This document shows, in pieces, positions 47,286-56,146 of a DNA stretch of 64,000 bases. How positions within the stretch are numbered: the first letter of the stretch is position 1; the number at the start of each line of letters is the position of its first letter. The notes below the pieces were generated by a model. That model worked only from the letters and a program-made list of their open reading frames with translations. It was not told the DNA's origin and searched no databases. The DNA is from Proteus columbae (GTDB lineage: Bacteria; Pseudomonadota; Gammaproteobacteria; Enterobacterales; Enterobacteriaceae): NCBI RefSeq assembly GCF_002777965.1, contig NZ_NGVR01000006.1, positions 614 through 64,613 of the forward strand. Reading direction: 5' to 3'. Both the position numbers and the translations under genes were made by a program.

Positions 47286-47565
47286 TCCAAATAATTAATG
47301 ATTGGGTTCTATCGAATAATTCATACCAGGGCAGAGCATCATTTTCTGTTATAAATGCTAAATTCGTGCCATCAGTCAGGTAGCGATAAGGAATGATAGG
47401 TGTGTTTGCTACCGCGCGCATACCCACGGCGATAACCTCACTTTCTCGTTCAATATCGAGATACATCGCATGTCGACCAGCTTTTATTGTTAGCGTCCAA
47501 TTAACTCCCTCTAAATTGACAGATAAGCGTTGGTTTGGAATAGCTTTTAAGGGAATAGTTTTCAT
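47248..47565 (-). CDS. Baseplate plug protein (Pam3 gp18-like)
   Basis: 105-aa beta-rich protein beginning MKTIPLKAIPNQRLSVNLEG, with TLTIKAGRHAMYLDIERE and PWYELFDRTQSLIIW. This fits the small plug family (DUF6983) known from simple contractile baseplates such as cyanophage Pam3. The start at 47565 has GGAG 7 nt upstream, so an in-frame start 12 bp earlier is rejected. It overlaps both neighbours. Confidence 0.7.
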   Translation of the reverse strand: MKTIPLKAIPNQRLSVNLEGVNWTLTIKAGRHAMYLDIERESEVIAVGMRAVANTPIIPYRYLTDGTNLAFITENDALPWYELFDRTQSLIIWSEDGLTTNTGGD

Positions 47566-48092
47566 TAGAAGCTCCAATCACCATCTGCGATACGTGTTGC
47601 AACCGAACCTTTTTTCTTAGTCTCAGTATCGGCTTCTTTTGTTTGCACATTTCCCCGATTTACGGTTGATGACTGCGTTGGCTTTTGAGTAGCTCGAGGC
47701 GGTAAATCTCCGTATTCAGGCTCAACAGTGCGCCACTCAACAAACCGTAGCGACAGTTTTATCGCATCCATCATGTCGGGTATTTCATCATGATTAAAAC
47801 TCGTCAATAACATGGGTTGATAGGTTTTTACTCGGGTTTGAATACCGACCAGTTTGTGTTCATCAAAAACTTGTTGCATCGATGAGAAACTGTTTTTTAT
47901 TTCCCCTGTTAGTACTAAATCCATGCCAATTTCAATGGGGTTGATAATCACATGATCACTACGTGTTTCACCACTTTCAACTTGAAATTGTGTCGCTTTA
48001 TGCTCATCTCTAATGTTGACTTGAATAGGACTCACACTATCAAACAGTGTAGAAAACGACTCTAAATCAAATATTTTGACCTCTGTGATCAT
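47565..48092 (-). CDS. Dit-like distal tail protein
   Basis: 175-aa protein between the tape measure and the plug. It contains TQFQVESGETRSDHVIINPI and FDEHKLVGIQTRVKTYQPML, as in Dit-like N-terminal domains that cap the tube. The C-terminal 45 residues are Thr/Lys/Gln-rich and probably flexible. It overlaps the tape-measure start-side gene by 4 nt. Confidence 0.65.
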   Translation of the reverse strand: MITEVKIFDLESFSTLFDSVSPIQVNIRDEHKATQFQVESGETRSDHVIINPIEIGMDLVLTGEIKNSFSSMQQVFDEHKLVGIQTRVKTYQPMLLTSFNHDEIPDMMDAIKLSLRFVEWRTVEPEYGDLPPRATQKPTQSSTVNRGNVQTKEADTETKKKGSVATRIADGDWSF

Positions 48093-50350
48093 TTTGCTAC
48101 TCCCGTTGCATTTTGCTGATTGAAATCGGCTAGTTGATCTTGCAATGCATCCTTTACGCCCGATGCCATACCCTGCGCATCTGTGGCTTGAGTTTCAACC
48201 TTAATTTCTCCAATACTTACGTTACTTTCATTCTTCACATTGGATTGATTACTGATGGCTTGGCTGGTGATAGGGTTCATCGCATTATTGGCAATCGCAT
48301 CTAATTGTGCATTGGCTTGAGCAATAGATTGTCTAACAGGTGGCTGTTGTGCCGTTTGGCTTTCTTCTTGAGGAATGGCATATTCAATCTCACCATTATC
48401 ATTGACTTTACGCTCTACATTTTGATTAACAGTGATTTCTTCATCATCACCGAACCCAAAAAACTCTTTGGCTGACTTCCAGCCATTTTTAACCGCATTA
48501 AGTCCTGTATTTACCCAACCAATGATTTTTTCTACTTGCTCCCACATCCATTCAAACGCGCCCACAACGGCATCCGTTACCGTAGTAAAAACACCCGCAA
48601 AGGACTTACCCCATCCTGCAATCACTGAAATACAATTGATGAGAAACTTAACATAAGCCTTTAAGCCTGTTGCCATTAAATCCCAACCAGCGACAACAAC
48701 ATCTGCTACAACACCAACAATAACCTTTAGATATTCAAATAACTTTTTGAATGTTTCCCATAATGCAAGAATGATGATTTTCAACTGAGGGTATTTTTCA
48801 AGAATACGCCCAATCATCGAATCATTACCGTCAATAAAGTTCATGATATCGTCATAAACAATTGCAAAAGCTGCCGCTAATAGTGCAATAACGGCGATGA
48901 TGGCAATAATAGGGAAAAGTGTTGTCCATGTGCTAATACTGGCCAACTTCATGGCATGTATGTATTTCCCCATCAAAATAGTTGCAACAGCAGTAAAGAA
49001 GCCTACTACAATATTTTTGTTTTCTTGGCAAAATTTGACAAAGGTTTGCACCCAAGAAAGGACTTTAGTTAACGCTGGTAACGCACTATTCATAATACTC
49101 ATCATGACACTACTGAATACGGTTTTTAATCCTCCAGTCACTTCCTTATATTTTTGGGATTGTAATGCAAGTTCCTTTGTAACAACGCCATTCTCCTTTT
49201 GCTTTTTAGTCAACGCCTCGAGTTCTTTTCGTCCTTTAAGAATGGATTCAACAATTTTATTGTCTGTTATTCCCACTTCTTTAATTCGAAATACGGCTTC
49301 TTCTTTGCTCATCCCTTGCACAGCATCAGACAAGCGATATATGCCCTCCATTGCGCCAATAGATTCTCCTTTCATATCTTTTAATGAGATATTTAAACTT
49401 TTGAAAACATCTGCTTTCCCTGATGAAGTATCTTGTAATGCTTCACCAATACTTTCAGACATATCCATCAATGAGTCACGAGCGCCTTGAGCATCTCCTC
49501 CCATTGAGGTTATGACTTTGCCAAAAGCATCAACATCTTCAACAGGAAGTTCTAAGGCTTCCGCGGATTGAGAAAGCGTATTCACTTCTTCTGCTGTTGT
49601 TTGAATAAATGACGCAATTCCCCCTACCGTTAAACCAATCCCAACCATCCCTGCCATTCGACCGAGAAAACCAGCTAACGACGAGGTGGCCTTACCATAA
49701 TTATCCGCAACCTCATCGGCAGACTCAGCTAATTCATTATTTCGCCTCGTCAGTCGTTCCGTTTCTCTAGATGCCGAATTATTCGTGGCAATTTGATCAT
49801 TGATTGACTGTTCAGCTCTCTGAATATTACGTTCGAGTAATACAATGCCTTCCGATAGTTTTTTATTACTTTCTGATGAGAGAGCATTAGACTGTAAAAG
49901 TAACTTCGCATACTCAAGATAATCTTTCATTTTCTCTATGTATGCGCTTAACTCAGCTTGGGCAGTATCACTATCAATATTTATCTCAGTATGTTCATTG
50001 GATACATTACCTAAACTATCAATAATATTTTGAACAATATTATCAATGTCTTCAGAATTCCCCTCCGCTTCTTCAGTGATCCGTTTAATTTCTGAAATGA
50101 TGGCATCAGAGGCATTTGATGCATCGCCATTAACATGAATATCAACTGAATTTGATGATAGCGCTGTCAATTGTGCGGATAGATTTTGAATAAATTGCGT
50201 AAATCCATCAGCACCGATAGTTGCCGATTGTTGCGCCTTTTTCATCTCAGCGATAATGTCATCAGTCGATTTGCTCACTCGATTAAACGCATCATCGGCT
50301 TGGCGGGTATCAAATTCAAATACCTGAACAAATGTATCTAGCAAGGCCAT
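48089..50350 (-). CDS. Tape measure protein
   Basis: 753-aa tail length-determining protein. The N-terminal 210 residues are coiled-coil-like, then a Gly-rich hydrophobic stretch (ATSSLAGFLGRMAGMVGIGL), another long helical region, and two or three hydrophobic segments between about residues 430 and 600 (ISTWTTLFPIIAIIAVIALL). The C-terminus is Gln/Asn-rich. It directly follows the frameshifted tail chaperones, the usual place. At about 0.15 nm per residue, the tail would be near 110 nm; that is an estimate from the family rule. Confidence 0.88.
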   Translation of the reverse strand: MALLDTFVQVFEFDTRQADDAFNRVSKSTDDIIAEMKKAQQSATIGADGFTQFIQNLSAQLTALSSNSVDIHVNGDASNASDAIISEIKRITEEAEGNSEDIDNIVQNIIDSLGNVSNEHTEINIDSDTAQAELSAYIEKMKDYLEYAKLLLQSNALSSESNKKLSEGIVLLERNIQRAEQSINDQIATNNSASRETERLTRRNNELAESADEVADNYGKATSSLAGFLGRMAGMVGIGLTVGGIASFIQTTAEEVNTLSQSAEALELPVEDVDAFGKVITSMGGDAQGARDSLMDMSESIGEALQDTSSGKADVFKSLNISLKDMKGESIGAMEGIYRLSDAVQGMSKEEAVFRIKEVGITDNKIVESILKGRKELEALTKKQKENGVVTKELALQSQKYKEVTGGLKTVFSSVMMSIMNSALPALTKVLSWVQTFVKFCQENKNIVVGFFTAVATILMGKYIHAMKLASISTWTTLFPIIAIIAVIALLAAAFAIVYDDIMNFIDGNDSMIGRILEKYPQLKIIILALWETFKKLFEYLKVIVGVVADVVVAGWDLMATGLKAYVKFLINCISVIAGWGKSFAGVFTTVTDAVVGAFEWMWEQVEKIIGWVNTGLNAVKNGWKSAKEFFGFGDDEEITVNQNVERKVNDNGEIEYAIPQEESQTAQQPPVRQSIAQANAQLDAIANNAMNPITSQAISNQSNVKNESNVSIGEIKVETQATDAQGMASGVKDALQDQLADFNQQNATGVAK

Positions 50351-50355
50351 ATGAT

Positions 50356-50894
50356 TTATCCTTTCGATGAAGCCAGCGCTTCGTTATAACGATTAGTAAT
50401 AGCAATTTCCCACAGGTCAAACGCCTCTTCTAAATCTATTGACGTTTTGAGTTCGGTGAGTGTGGCGAAACCGGCTGAGATGATGACGGCAAAGAAGCCA
50501 TCAACGTTTTTATAATCGACGGGAGTGAACCGGTGATTTTGTTGAGCAGGAATTGGAGGAAACCTTGGCTCCCGTCTTTGCCGAAAAAACTGGTGTTATA
50601 CTTCAACATTTCCAGTTCTAGACGAATAAGGGCTTCACCATCGGGCACATGGTTATCAATTAATGTGCTGGTCTTCAGATAAATCTCTTGCCCCTCTTTT
50701 TCGACAGCAACATACGCCATCATCTTTAACATAGCTTCTTTGCTGACTTCATAGTCGCCAATTTTAGGCGCATTCGATAAAGGGTATTTTGCCAGAATTT
50801 CACGTCCAATCGTTGCTGGTAATCGGCTAATAATAAAGGTGTGCTCTTCACGATCAGCATCGGTGATCGTAATTTCTTTCGGTTTAATCAACAT
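50356..50894 (-). CDS. Tail assembly chaperone, -1 frameshift product (about 179 aa)
   Basis: A TTTTTTC heptamer (50583-50589 on the minus strand) sits exactly as T-TTT-TTC relative to the zero frame of the 152-aa chaperone. A -1 slip there opens 76 further codons without a stop, ending at 50358-50356, 6 nt before the tape-measure ATG. The extension reads sensibly (RQRREPRFPPIPAQQNHRF, then SIDLEEAFDLWEIAITNRY). This copies the gpG/gpGT and E/E' arrangement of lambda and P2. Shift efficiency is unknown. Confidence 0.65.
50436..50894 (-). CDS. Tail assembly chaperone, zero-frame product (152 aa)
   Basis: Small helical protein beginning MLIKPKEITITDADREEHTF, upstream of the tape measure, matching tail assembly chaperones that coat it during tube assembly. 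In the zero frame it ends with a Ser/Pro-rich tail (SLPSSSQPVSPHSPNSK). It shares its first roughly 100 residues with the frameshift product. An intrinsic terminator lies just upstream, between it and the tube gene. Confidence 0.75.
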   Translation of the reverse strand: MLIKPKEITITDADREEHTFIISRLPATIGREILAKYPLSNAPKIGDYEVSKEAMLKMMAYVAVEKEGQEIYLKTSTLIDNHVPDGEALIRLELEMLKYNTSFFGKDGSQGFLQFLLNKITGSLPSIIKTLMASLPSSSQPVSPHSPNSKRQ

Positions 50895-50905
50895 GATTGA
50901 TATCC

Positions 50906-50929
50906 ATAAAAAAGGCGGAGGAACCGCCT
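50906..50929 (-). terminator. Intrinsic terminator after the tail tube gene
   Basis: AGGCGG / CCGCCT with a 5-nt loop, followed on the minus strand by seven T residues. It divides the abundant tube/sheath transcript from the chaperone and tape-measure genes. Confidence 0.82.
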
Positions 50930-50943
50930 AGAATTAACGTAAA

Positions 50944-51396
50944 TTAACGTGCGCGCGTGCGGTCAAAGTCTTGGAATACGAAGGTATACGCTTTGGATTT
51001 GTGTCGTCCTGCACTGGCAACAGAGCTACCACGACTACCATTGGTGATTTTGCCGTTGCGTGCCGTGGTTGTTGAGCCATCACCATACGAAGCGACCAGA
51101 GTGATAATATCCCCCGCATGCCGTTGTCCACGTCGTGCGGTGTTCGATTCCAATAAGATAGCGAGATTTTCGTCTTCTTCACTGCCCGCTAAGACGTTAA
51201 TGGTGACCGTTTGAGGTGTTGGCGTTGACCATGTAACCAAATTACCGTTGATATCCATTCCTGTTTGCGCAATGTCCACTGCAGGCAAATCTAATGGATC
51301 GGCATCATCAGCGAAGGTGGTAATTTGAATACCGGCAGGAAAGGTTTTGTGTGCTTGAATAACAATACTCAAGCCGGTTGCTGATACATCATGCAT
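50944..51396 (-). CDS. Phage tail tube protein (DUF3277-like)
   Basis: 150-aa beta-rich protein beginning MHDVSATGLSIVIQAHKTFP, with LPAVDIAQTGMDINGNLVTW and RHAGDIITLVASYGDGSTTT. It is placed directly after the sheath gene and before the chaperones, the tube position in contractile phages. It ends AYTFVFQDFDRTRAR. Confidence 0.78.
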   Translation of the reverse strand: MHDVSATGLSIVIQAHKTFPAGIQITTFADDADPLDLPAVDIAQTGMDINGNLVTWSTPTPQTVTINVLAGSEEDENLAILLESNTARRGQRHAGDIITLVASYGDGSTTTARNGKITNGSRGSSVASAGRHKSKAYTFVFQDFDRTRAR

Positions 51397-51406
51397 ATTG
51401 TGTTCC

Positions 51407-52894
51407 TTACACTAAGTTGTGAGAGCCTTCGACTTTACGAACCCAATCGCCCTTACCGTAAATTAATACGTATTTCATCACGTACTCGGGTAAATCAGAG
51501 GGTCCTGTGTTTTCGACAATTTGAGCGTTGTACCAATAACCTTTGTTTTGTACATCGTGCCATGCTAAATCATCACCAGAAGCGTCTGTCACCGCGATTT
51601 TCTGCACATCAGTTAAGGTTTTTCCCGCTAGAATAGTGCCGCTATTAATCGCCTTGGTTACCGCCCCCGCAATCACCATCATTGCTCTTGCTTCACCGTC
51701 TTTATTAGCCGGTACTCCACGAGTGGACATCAACAAACTGAACCACTGTTGCGCGATATAGGCTTTTAACCATTGCTCATTAGCATGGACGCTCATATCT
51801 AATGGGTTAGCAACACCACCACATAAGAAACCACGTTGATAGAAACTTATATGCGAACCCGATACGGCCGTTTCTCCGTAATAATTCACCCGTAATTTAT
51901 CTAAGCGATCGGCATCGATATCGGTCGTAATTTGAGACGGGAACGTGACACCAAATTGACGATACATATAGTTTGTTGTCGCATTGGTTCGGTCATAATC
52001 CGTGGCTGACATAATGGCCATAGGTAACGCTTGAACAAAAAAATTATCCGCTGTTTTCAAGTTTAAGCCCGTTGAAGCCGTACCCACCAGTGCCCCGCTA
52101 AAATCTTCTGCATTTTGATTGGTCACAGACAAGTGCAATTGATACTTCACGTTTTCACCTGCCACGTACTGCGCCAACTCTACGGCATGCTCTAATGAGA
52201 GTTCCGTTAAAAACGTTGCACTACCAAAAGAGTCAGAAACAGCCTCAGAAGCAATAAAGGCTTGTAACGGGGTTTGCGCTGGATTACCAGCTGATGATGT
52301 GCCGTGGCTAATATTCATTGCATCAGCAAGTACCGATTGACGCACACTAATATCTGCACGCTCTTGTACGCCACCGCTAATGACAAAGGCACTATCCAGT
52401 GAATTAAATGTGACATAAGCGCTAGCAAATTGAGGCTCACTTTCTGCGTTTAATTTCGCTTGCACAGCTGTTGCAACGTCCGCGTATGACGTACTTTCAG
52501 TGAGATCAATTCCTGTGATTGTTTTTGTCACTTTTCCGATAGTGATATTAAGTTCACCGTCATTAATTAATTTTAAATCAGCTAAATCTCCTGTCTTTTC
52601 GCCAAACAAGGTAGGCGCTCGACCAACAGGCTCATAAGAGGCAATTTGCAGTTCTTTCGGCTTACTTGCTGGTGCAGGACTGACATAGCTGAAATACTGA
52701 CGCGCAAAATGTGCCTCGGGGGAGTCAGTACCCAATAAGTCATCCACTTGGCCACTGGCAAATTCAAGCACTTTACCGGCAGGGATTTTAGGGTTAGTTG
52801 AAAAAATACGAGCCGTGAGCTTACGCATCGGTACAGCAGACGCGCCAATCACCGCACTCGCGATATCGACATAGCGAGTTTGTTTGATAGACAT
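51407..52894 (-). CDS. Contractile tail sheath protein (DUF3383 family)
   Basis: 495-aa protein of the DUF3383 type, which serves as sheath in several small myophages. It begins SIKQTRYVDIASAVIGASAV, contains EAHFARQYFSYVSPAPASKP and QLHLSVTNQNAEDFSGALVG, and has a C-terminal region with EHVMKYVLIYGKGDWV-like packing (PEYVMKYVLIYGKGDWVRKV). Its presence, with gpJ and gp25 homologues, shows a contractile tail. Confidence 0.82.
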   Translation of the reverse strand: MSIKQTRYVDIASAVIGASAVPMRKLTARIFSTNPKIPAGKVLEFASGQVDDLLGTDSPEAHFARQYFSYVSPAPASKPKELQIASYEPVGRAPTLFGEKTGDLADLKLINDGELNITIGKVTKTITGIDLTESTSYADVATAVQAKLNAESEPQFASAYVTFNSLDSAFVISGGVQERADISVRQSVLADAMNISHGTSSAGNPAQTPLQAFIASEAVSDSFGSATFLTELSLEHAVELAQYVAGENVKYQLHLSVTNQNAEDFSGALVGTASTGLNLKTADNFFVQALPMAIMSATDYDRTNATTNYMYRQFGVTFPSQITTDIDADRLDKLRVNYYGETAVSGSHISFYQRGFLCGGVANPLDMSVHANEQWLKAYIAQQWFSLLMSTRGVPANKDGEARAMMVIAGAVTKAINSGTILAGKTLTDVQKIAVTDASGDDLAWHDVQNKGYWYNAQIVENTGPSDLPEYVMKYVLIYGKGDWVRKVEGSHNLV

Positions 52895-52902
52895 AACGTT
52901 CC

Positions 52903-53418
52903 TTAAATACGATAGATATCGGGATACAACGCACTCACGGCGTCTGTATCAGGATGAAGTGTGCGATTAAATGTCACATTGAAATCAAATGAGGGGTTTT
53001 GTTCGTAGTTGCCCTGGTCATTCAGAAAATAAGGTGTTCGAATACCGCTTGCCCGCTGAACGCCAATGCCTTGTTTGCGGAGAGCTTCAACAAAGGGCAA
53101 TGAATTGGCGATCATTCTGACAATAGCGGTAATATCACTCGCTGAATAATGGCCTAACTGGGTAACGAAAGCCTGAACTTGGTACGTTTTTTCGGATAAC
53201 TGGTTTTCTTGGTGATTGGCTTTATTGCCTTGAACGTTATATTTACGCCCTTGCCAGCCGTAGCCGTTTTCATTAATGGGAAAGAACATCACCATATTAT
53301 CTTCACGGCCTTGCTTGGTAGATTGAAAACCGGCTTTAACGGGGATCTCAATGTCGACTGCTTTTAACTGCAACAAGAGTTGTTTGCGAATAGCAATATC
53401 AACCTCATAATCCGTCAT
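52903..53418 (-). CDS. Tail terminator / neck protein (gp12-like)
   Basis: 171-aa protein beginning MTDYEVDIAIRKQLLLQLKA. It contains NENGYGWQGRKYNVQGNK and SLPFVEALRKQGIGVQRASG, which fit the neck/tail-terminator family found before the sheath gene. It overlaps the upstream collar-type gene by 14 nt. Confidence 0.6.
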   Translation of the reverse strand: MTDYEVDIAIRKQLLLQLKAVDIEIPVKAGFQSTKQGREDNMVMFFPINENGYGWQGRKYNVQGNKANHQENQLSEKTYQVQAFVTQLGHYSASDITAIVRMIANSLPFVEALRKQGIGVQRASGIRTPYFLNDQGNYEQNPSFDFNVTFNRTLHPDTDAVSALYPDIYRI

Positions 53419-53776
53419 AAGTACCCGCCTCGATACAGATCACCGATTTCCAACCATCTTGTTCGTACCAGTCAGCATCACCCACAACATCATATTTTCG
53501 ACCATTGAATACAAGAAAATCAGGAGATGTTCCTCGTTGTACAGCTTTAATATCATGAGAGGTATATAAGCGTCGGTACACTTGGCTCGAATCTAATCCC
53601 ATTGATTGAACATCTTGAGTATCAACGGCCTGCCAACTGCCACGAACTTCTACGGGATCATAATAATAATTTTGGTCATTCCCTCGTTTATCAGGTGCCC
53701 GTTCTTTAAATCGAAACCAGAGCACCTTTTGCTGTGGAATATAACGTGAAGCAATACGATTTAAGTTACCAAACAT
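53405..53776 (-). CDS. Phage collar/connector protein
   Basis: 123-aa protein beginning MFGNLNRIASRYIPQQKVLW, with RGSWQAVDTQDVQSMGLDSS and FLVFNGRKYDVVGDADWYEQ. The last stretch is common in head-tail connector or collar proteins of contractile phages. It shares a base with the upstream stop and lies among connector genes. Confidence 0.6.
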   Translation of the reverse strand: MFGNLNRIASRYIPQQKVLWFRFKERAPDKRGNDQNYYYDPVEVRGSWQAVDTQDVQSMGLDSSQVYRRLYTSHDIKAVQRGTSPDFLVFNGRKYDVVGDADWYEQDGWKSVICIEAGTYDGL

Positions 53777-54234
53777 TATTTATCCTCCACTGCGAAACTA
53801 ACCGCTTGAAGCATTTGGCCGGTATCGACTAACGGCTTATCGGTGGCTTTCCCTTTGCTGTGACAGCGTGCTCTTGCTTTGACCGTTGACTCCTCCAGTG
53901 CAGGTGTTGTGACTGCTTTTATTGCCATTTTCACATCGCCCGCAACCGTCGCACCAATTTGAGTCAGCCCATTATCCAGAGTGATGTTGCCCTTAATAGA
54001 GGCTTTCACAGCACGAAAATTTAACTGACTATAATCCTGCTTTTTATCATTCATGGTCGGTCGTAAAAATGGGCGAGGAGGAATGCCACCAGCGAGATAG
54101 CCCAACTCTTGAATAGAGGCAATATAAGCAATAGGTGTTCCATCGGGATATTTTGCGTGCTCAAAGAAGCCAACACTTAATCGCTTTTTAGCCAATTCAT
54201 CATAAACCGCTTTTAATTGCGCTAATTTAGTCAT
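53776..54234 (-). CDS. HK97 gp10-like head-tail joining protein
   Basis: 152-aa protein with SVGFFEHAKYPDGTPIAYIA, QELGYLAGGIPPRPFLRPTM and the C-terminal KPLVDTGQMLQAVSFAVED. The R-P-F-L-R pattern and the ending L-V-D-T-G-x-M are typical of gp10-like tail completion proteins. It abuts both neighbours. Confidence 0.7.
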   Translation of the reverse strand: MTKLAQLKAVYDELAKKRLSVGFFEHAKYPDGTPIAYIASIQELGYLAGGIPPRPFLRPTMNDKKQDYSQLNFRAVKASIKGNITLDNGLTQIGATVAGDVKMAIKAVTTPALEESTVKARARCHSKGKATDKPLVDTGQMLQAVSFAVEDK

Positions 54235-54665
54235 TAACGTAATCGCCCTCCTCGTGTAAACCGTCCTCCTACACCACGAAATGCTGAACGCTCACCGCCA
54301 CCACCAAAATATTGAGGAACGCTACAACGTTTAATGAGTGCTAGAAACTGCTGGCCGAAGGTTGTCATTTTAAACCAGTGCGACCAGTCCGAACCGGCAG
54401 GAGGTGCCGTAAATGACACGCTTACCTTATCGATAGTCACACTCGTCACAACACCCGTGGGCGACTCATCATCAGCAATCATTTTTCTGAGTGTTAGCAT
54501 GTGTGCAACAACAAGCATCCACAGCTCGTTAGTACAAACACCCTTACAGGCAGAGAAATAGTTCAGCGCAGATTGAGCAATGATAAATATTTCATCATCA
54601 CCCACACCGTTAAACTGAGGATAGAGCACACGGAATGACGTTAAAGGAAATGTGCTCGTCTCCAT
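54234..54665 (-). CDS. DUF4054-type head-tail adaptor
   Basis: 143-aa helical protein: METSTFPLTSFRVLYPQFNG, ALNYFSACKGVCTNELWMLV, and a Gly/Arg-rich tail (ERSAFRGVGGRFTRGGRLR). The fold pattern matches DUF4054 connectors (compare HK97 gp6/SPP1 gp15). The ATG at 54665 follows AAAGG by about 9 nt; an in-frame GTG at 54671 overlapping the upstream stop is less likely. Confidence 0.65.
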   Translation of the reverse strand: METSTFPLTSFRVLYPQFNGVGDDEIFIIAQSALNYFSACKGVCTNELWMLVVAHMLTLRKMIADDESPTGVVTSVTIDKVSVSFTAPPAGSDWSHWFKMTTFGQQFLALIKRCSVPQYFGGGGERSAFRGVGGRFTRGGRLR

Positions 54666-54667
54666 GA

Positions 54668-55009
54668 TCACTTACCTTTTTTGTTGGTTTTAGGAACGTC
54701 TAACTTTTCAGCCTCTAACGATTCAGGCGTGTCAGGGGCTGATTGATCGCTCGCTTCCATATCTGTGGCGACTTTTTCGGGATCTTCTTTACGAGGCTCA
54801 ACGGTAATAAAACCATTCTCACAATGAAGGTTAAAAACGTGATTTTCTTTGAGCTGTTTATATTGCTCATCAGAAATTTCTGTCACACGGCCACGCGGTG
54901 TGTACATGTGTTTAGTCATCACGTTCGCTTGACCCGCAATAAACACTTTCCCGTCTCTCACGGTGTAGTTCTGGTCATTTGATAAGGTGCAATATGCGTA
55001 AAGAGGCAT
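54668..55009 (-). CDS. Small phage head-region protein of unknown function
   Basis: 113 aa. The N-terminal half is beta-rich (YAYCTLSNDQNYTVRDGKVF, PRGRVTEISDEQYKQLKENH). The C-terminal 40 residues are acidic, Pro/Ser-rich and probably disordered. It lies just after the capsid terminator, in the connector cluster. Family not recognised. Confidence 0.6.
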   Translation of the reverse strand: MPLYAYCTLSNDQNYTVRDGKVFIAGQANVMTKHMYTPRGRVTEISDEQYKQLKENHVFNLHCENGFITVEPRKEDPEKVATDMEASDQSAPDTPESLEAEKLDVPKTNKKGK

Positions 55010-55035
55010 GGAGTACTCTCCTGTTGTTTGGATAT

Positions 55036-55057
55036 AAAAAAGCCCTCAAATGAGGGC
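55036..55057 (-). terminator. Intrinsic terminator after the major capsid gene
   Basis: GCCCTC / GAGGGC with a short loop, followed on the minus strand by six T residues, 21 bp past the capsid stop. Confidence 0.82.
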
Positions 55058-55078
55058 GCAAAAAGAGAAGTGGTAAGA

Positions 55079-56146
55079 TTAAATGCCTGTTAAGCGTGTC
55101 ACCGCCCACGGACGGGTCACAAATACACCTGCAGTCGCATTGGTTGCATCTTCCATATACCCTTTAATTTGGTTGAGTGAACCTAATAACTGGTATTTCA
55201 CAGGAACGACTTGAAGGATCACCGCACTGGTTGCCGTTGAGCCATCATCAATGCTATCTGCGAACATATAGGCCACATCAGCCCCACCATTTGCGCCAAC
55301 AAATTCAGGAGAGAAAACCAGACGCATATTTGGATAGTTTTCATTTATCCATTGTTTAACTGTTTCACCACGTGCCACCGGATTAGCCACATTCAGTGCA
55401 GAACGAAAGCCCAACGGTAATGTTAAGGTGATTGGCGTATCATCTTTGATGATACCGCCAGAACTCGTTTCAATACGTGAGAACATATCGGTAATATCAG
55501 CAGTAATATCTGCAAATGTTCCACCTTTCCATTTACCCTTTGCTGTTTCATAGGCGGGTAAGTTAGGCTCATTCATCAAACCAAAGACGCGCGTTTCAGG
55601 GCTATTAAACCCGTAGTAACCCACGCGCTCACGACCTTGCTCTAATGATTCAGTCACTGAATTACGTTTTTCTTCCATCGCAACAAAGCCAGCAGAAGAT
55701 TGACGCGCTTCTTCTAATTTACCCACTTGGAAGCCTAATTCGAAACGGACAAGACCACGGCGCTCTTGGTCTTGCGCATAAGACGCTAATGGTACATTGG
55801 TATGATCACCATAAAGTTCGGCTTTACCGGTTGGTGTCGCCACATTCAGAATGATTTCTTCATCATGCCACTCGCCCGCATTAACGATACCCGTGATTTC
55901 ATCTAACACACGCACGCGCGTAGCAGTACGAATGACACCCGGTAAAACGTGTTGCAACATTTCACGCTGAATTAAACCACCCTGCATTGCGCCACCGCTA
56001 ATTGCGGAGTCCATCGCAGAAAAACCACCAAAGCCGATTTGCGCTAATTCTCCGTATGTCCATTTCTGGTCAGGGTTAATATTTAGTTGGCCATGTTTTT
56101 TGACATCACGGCCAGACATGTGAAACTTAATTTTACTGACTGGCAT
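55079..56146 (-). CDS. Major capsid protein (DUF2184 type)
   Basis: 355-aa HK97-fold shell protein of the DUF2184 class. It contains MDSAISGGAMQGGLIQREML, HVLPGVIRTATRVRVLDEIT, GKLEEARQSSAGFVAMEEKR, RERVGYYGFNSPETRVFGLM and the C-terminal GVFVTRPWAVTRLTGI. The placement after protease/scaffold and cement genes, before connectors, fits. It shares a base with the cement gene stop. Confidence 0.85.
   Translation of the reverse strand: MPVSKIKFHMSGRDVKKHGQLNINPDQKWTYGELAQIGFGGFSAMDSAISGGAMQGGLIQREMLQHVLPGVIRTATRVRVLDEITGIVNAGEWHDEEIILNVATPTGKAELYGDHTNVPLASYAQDQERRGLVRFELGFQVGKLEEARQSSAGFVAMEEKRNSVTESLEQGRERVGYYGFNSPETRVFGLMNEPNLPAYETAKGKWKGGTFADITADITDMFSRIETSSGGIIKDDTPITLTLPLGFRSALNVANPVARGETVKQWINENYPNMRLVFSPEFVGANGGADVAYMFADSIDDGSTATSAVILQVVPVKYQLLGSLNQIKGYMEDATNATAGVFVTRPWAVTRLTGI

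Noticed and set aside
48897-49490. 197-codon plus-strand ORF antisense to the tape measure gene
   Set aside because: Shadow of a long helical coding region; no ribosome binding site or recognisable domain.
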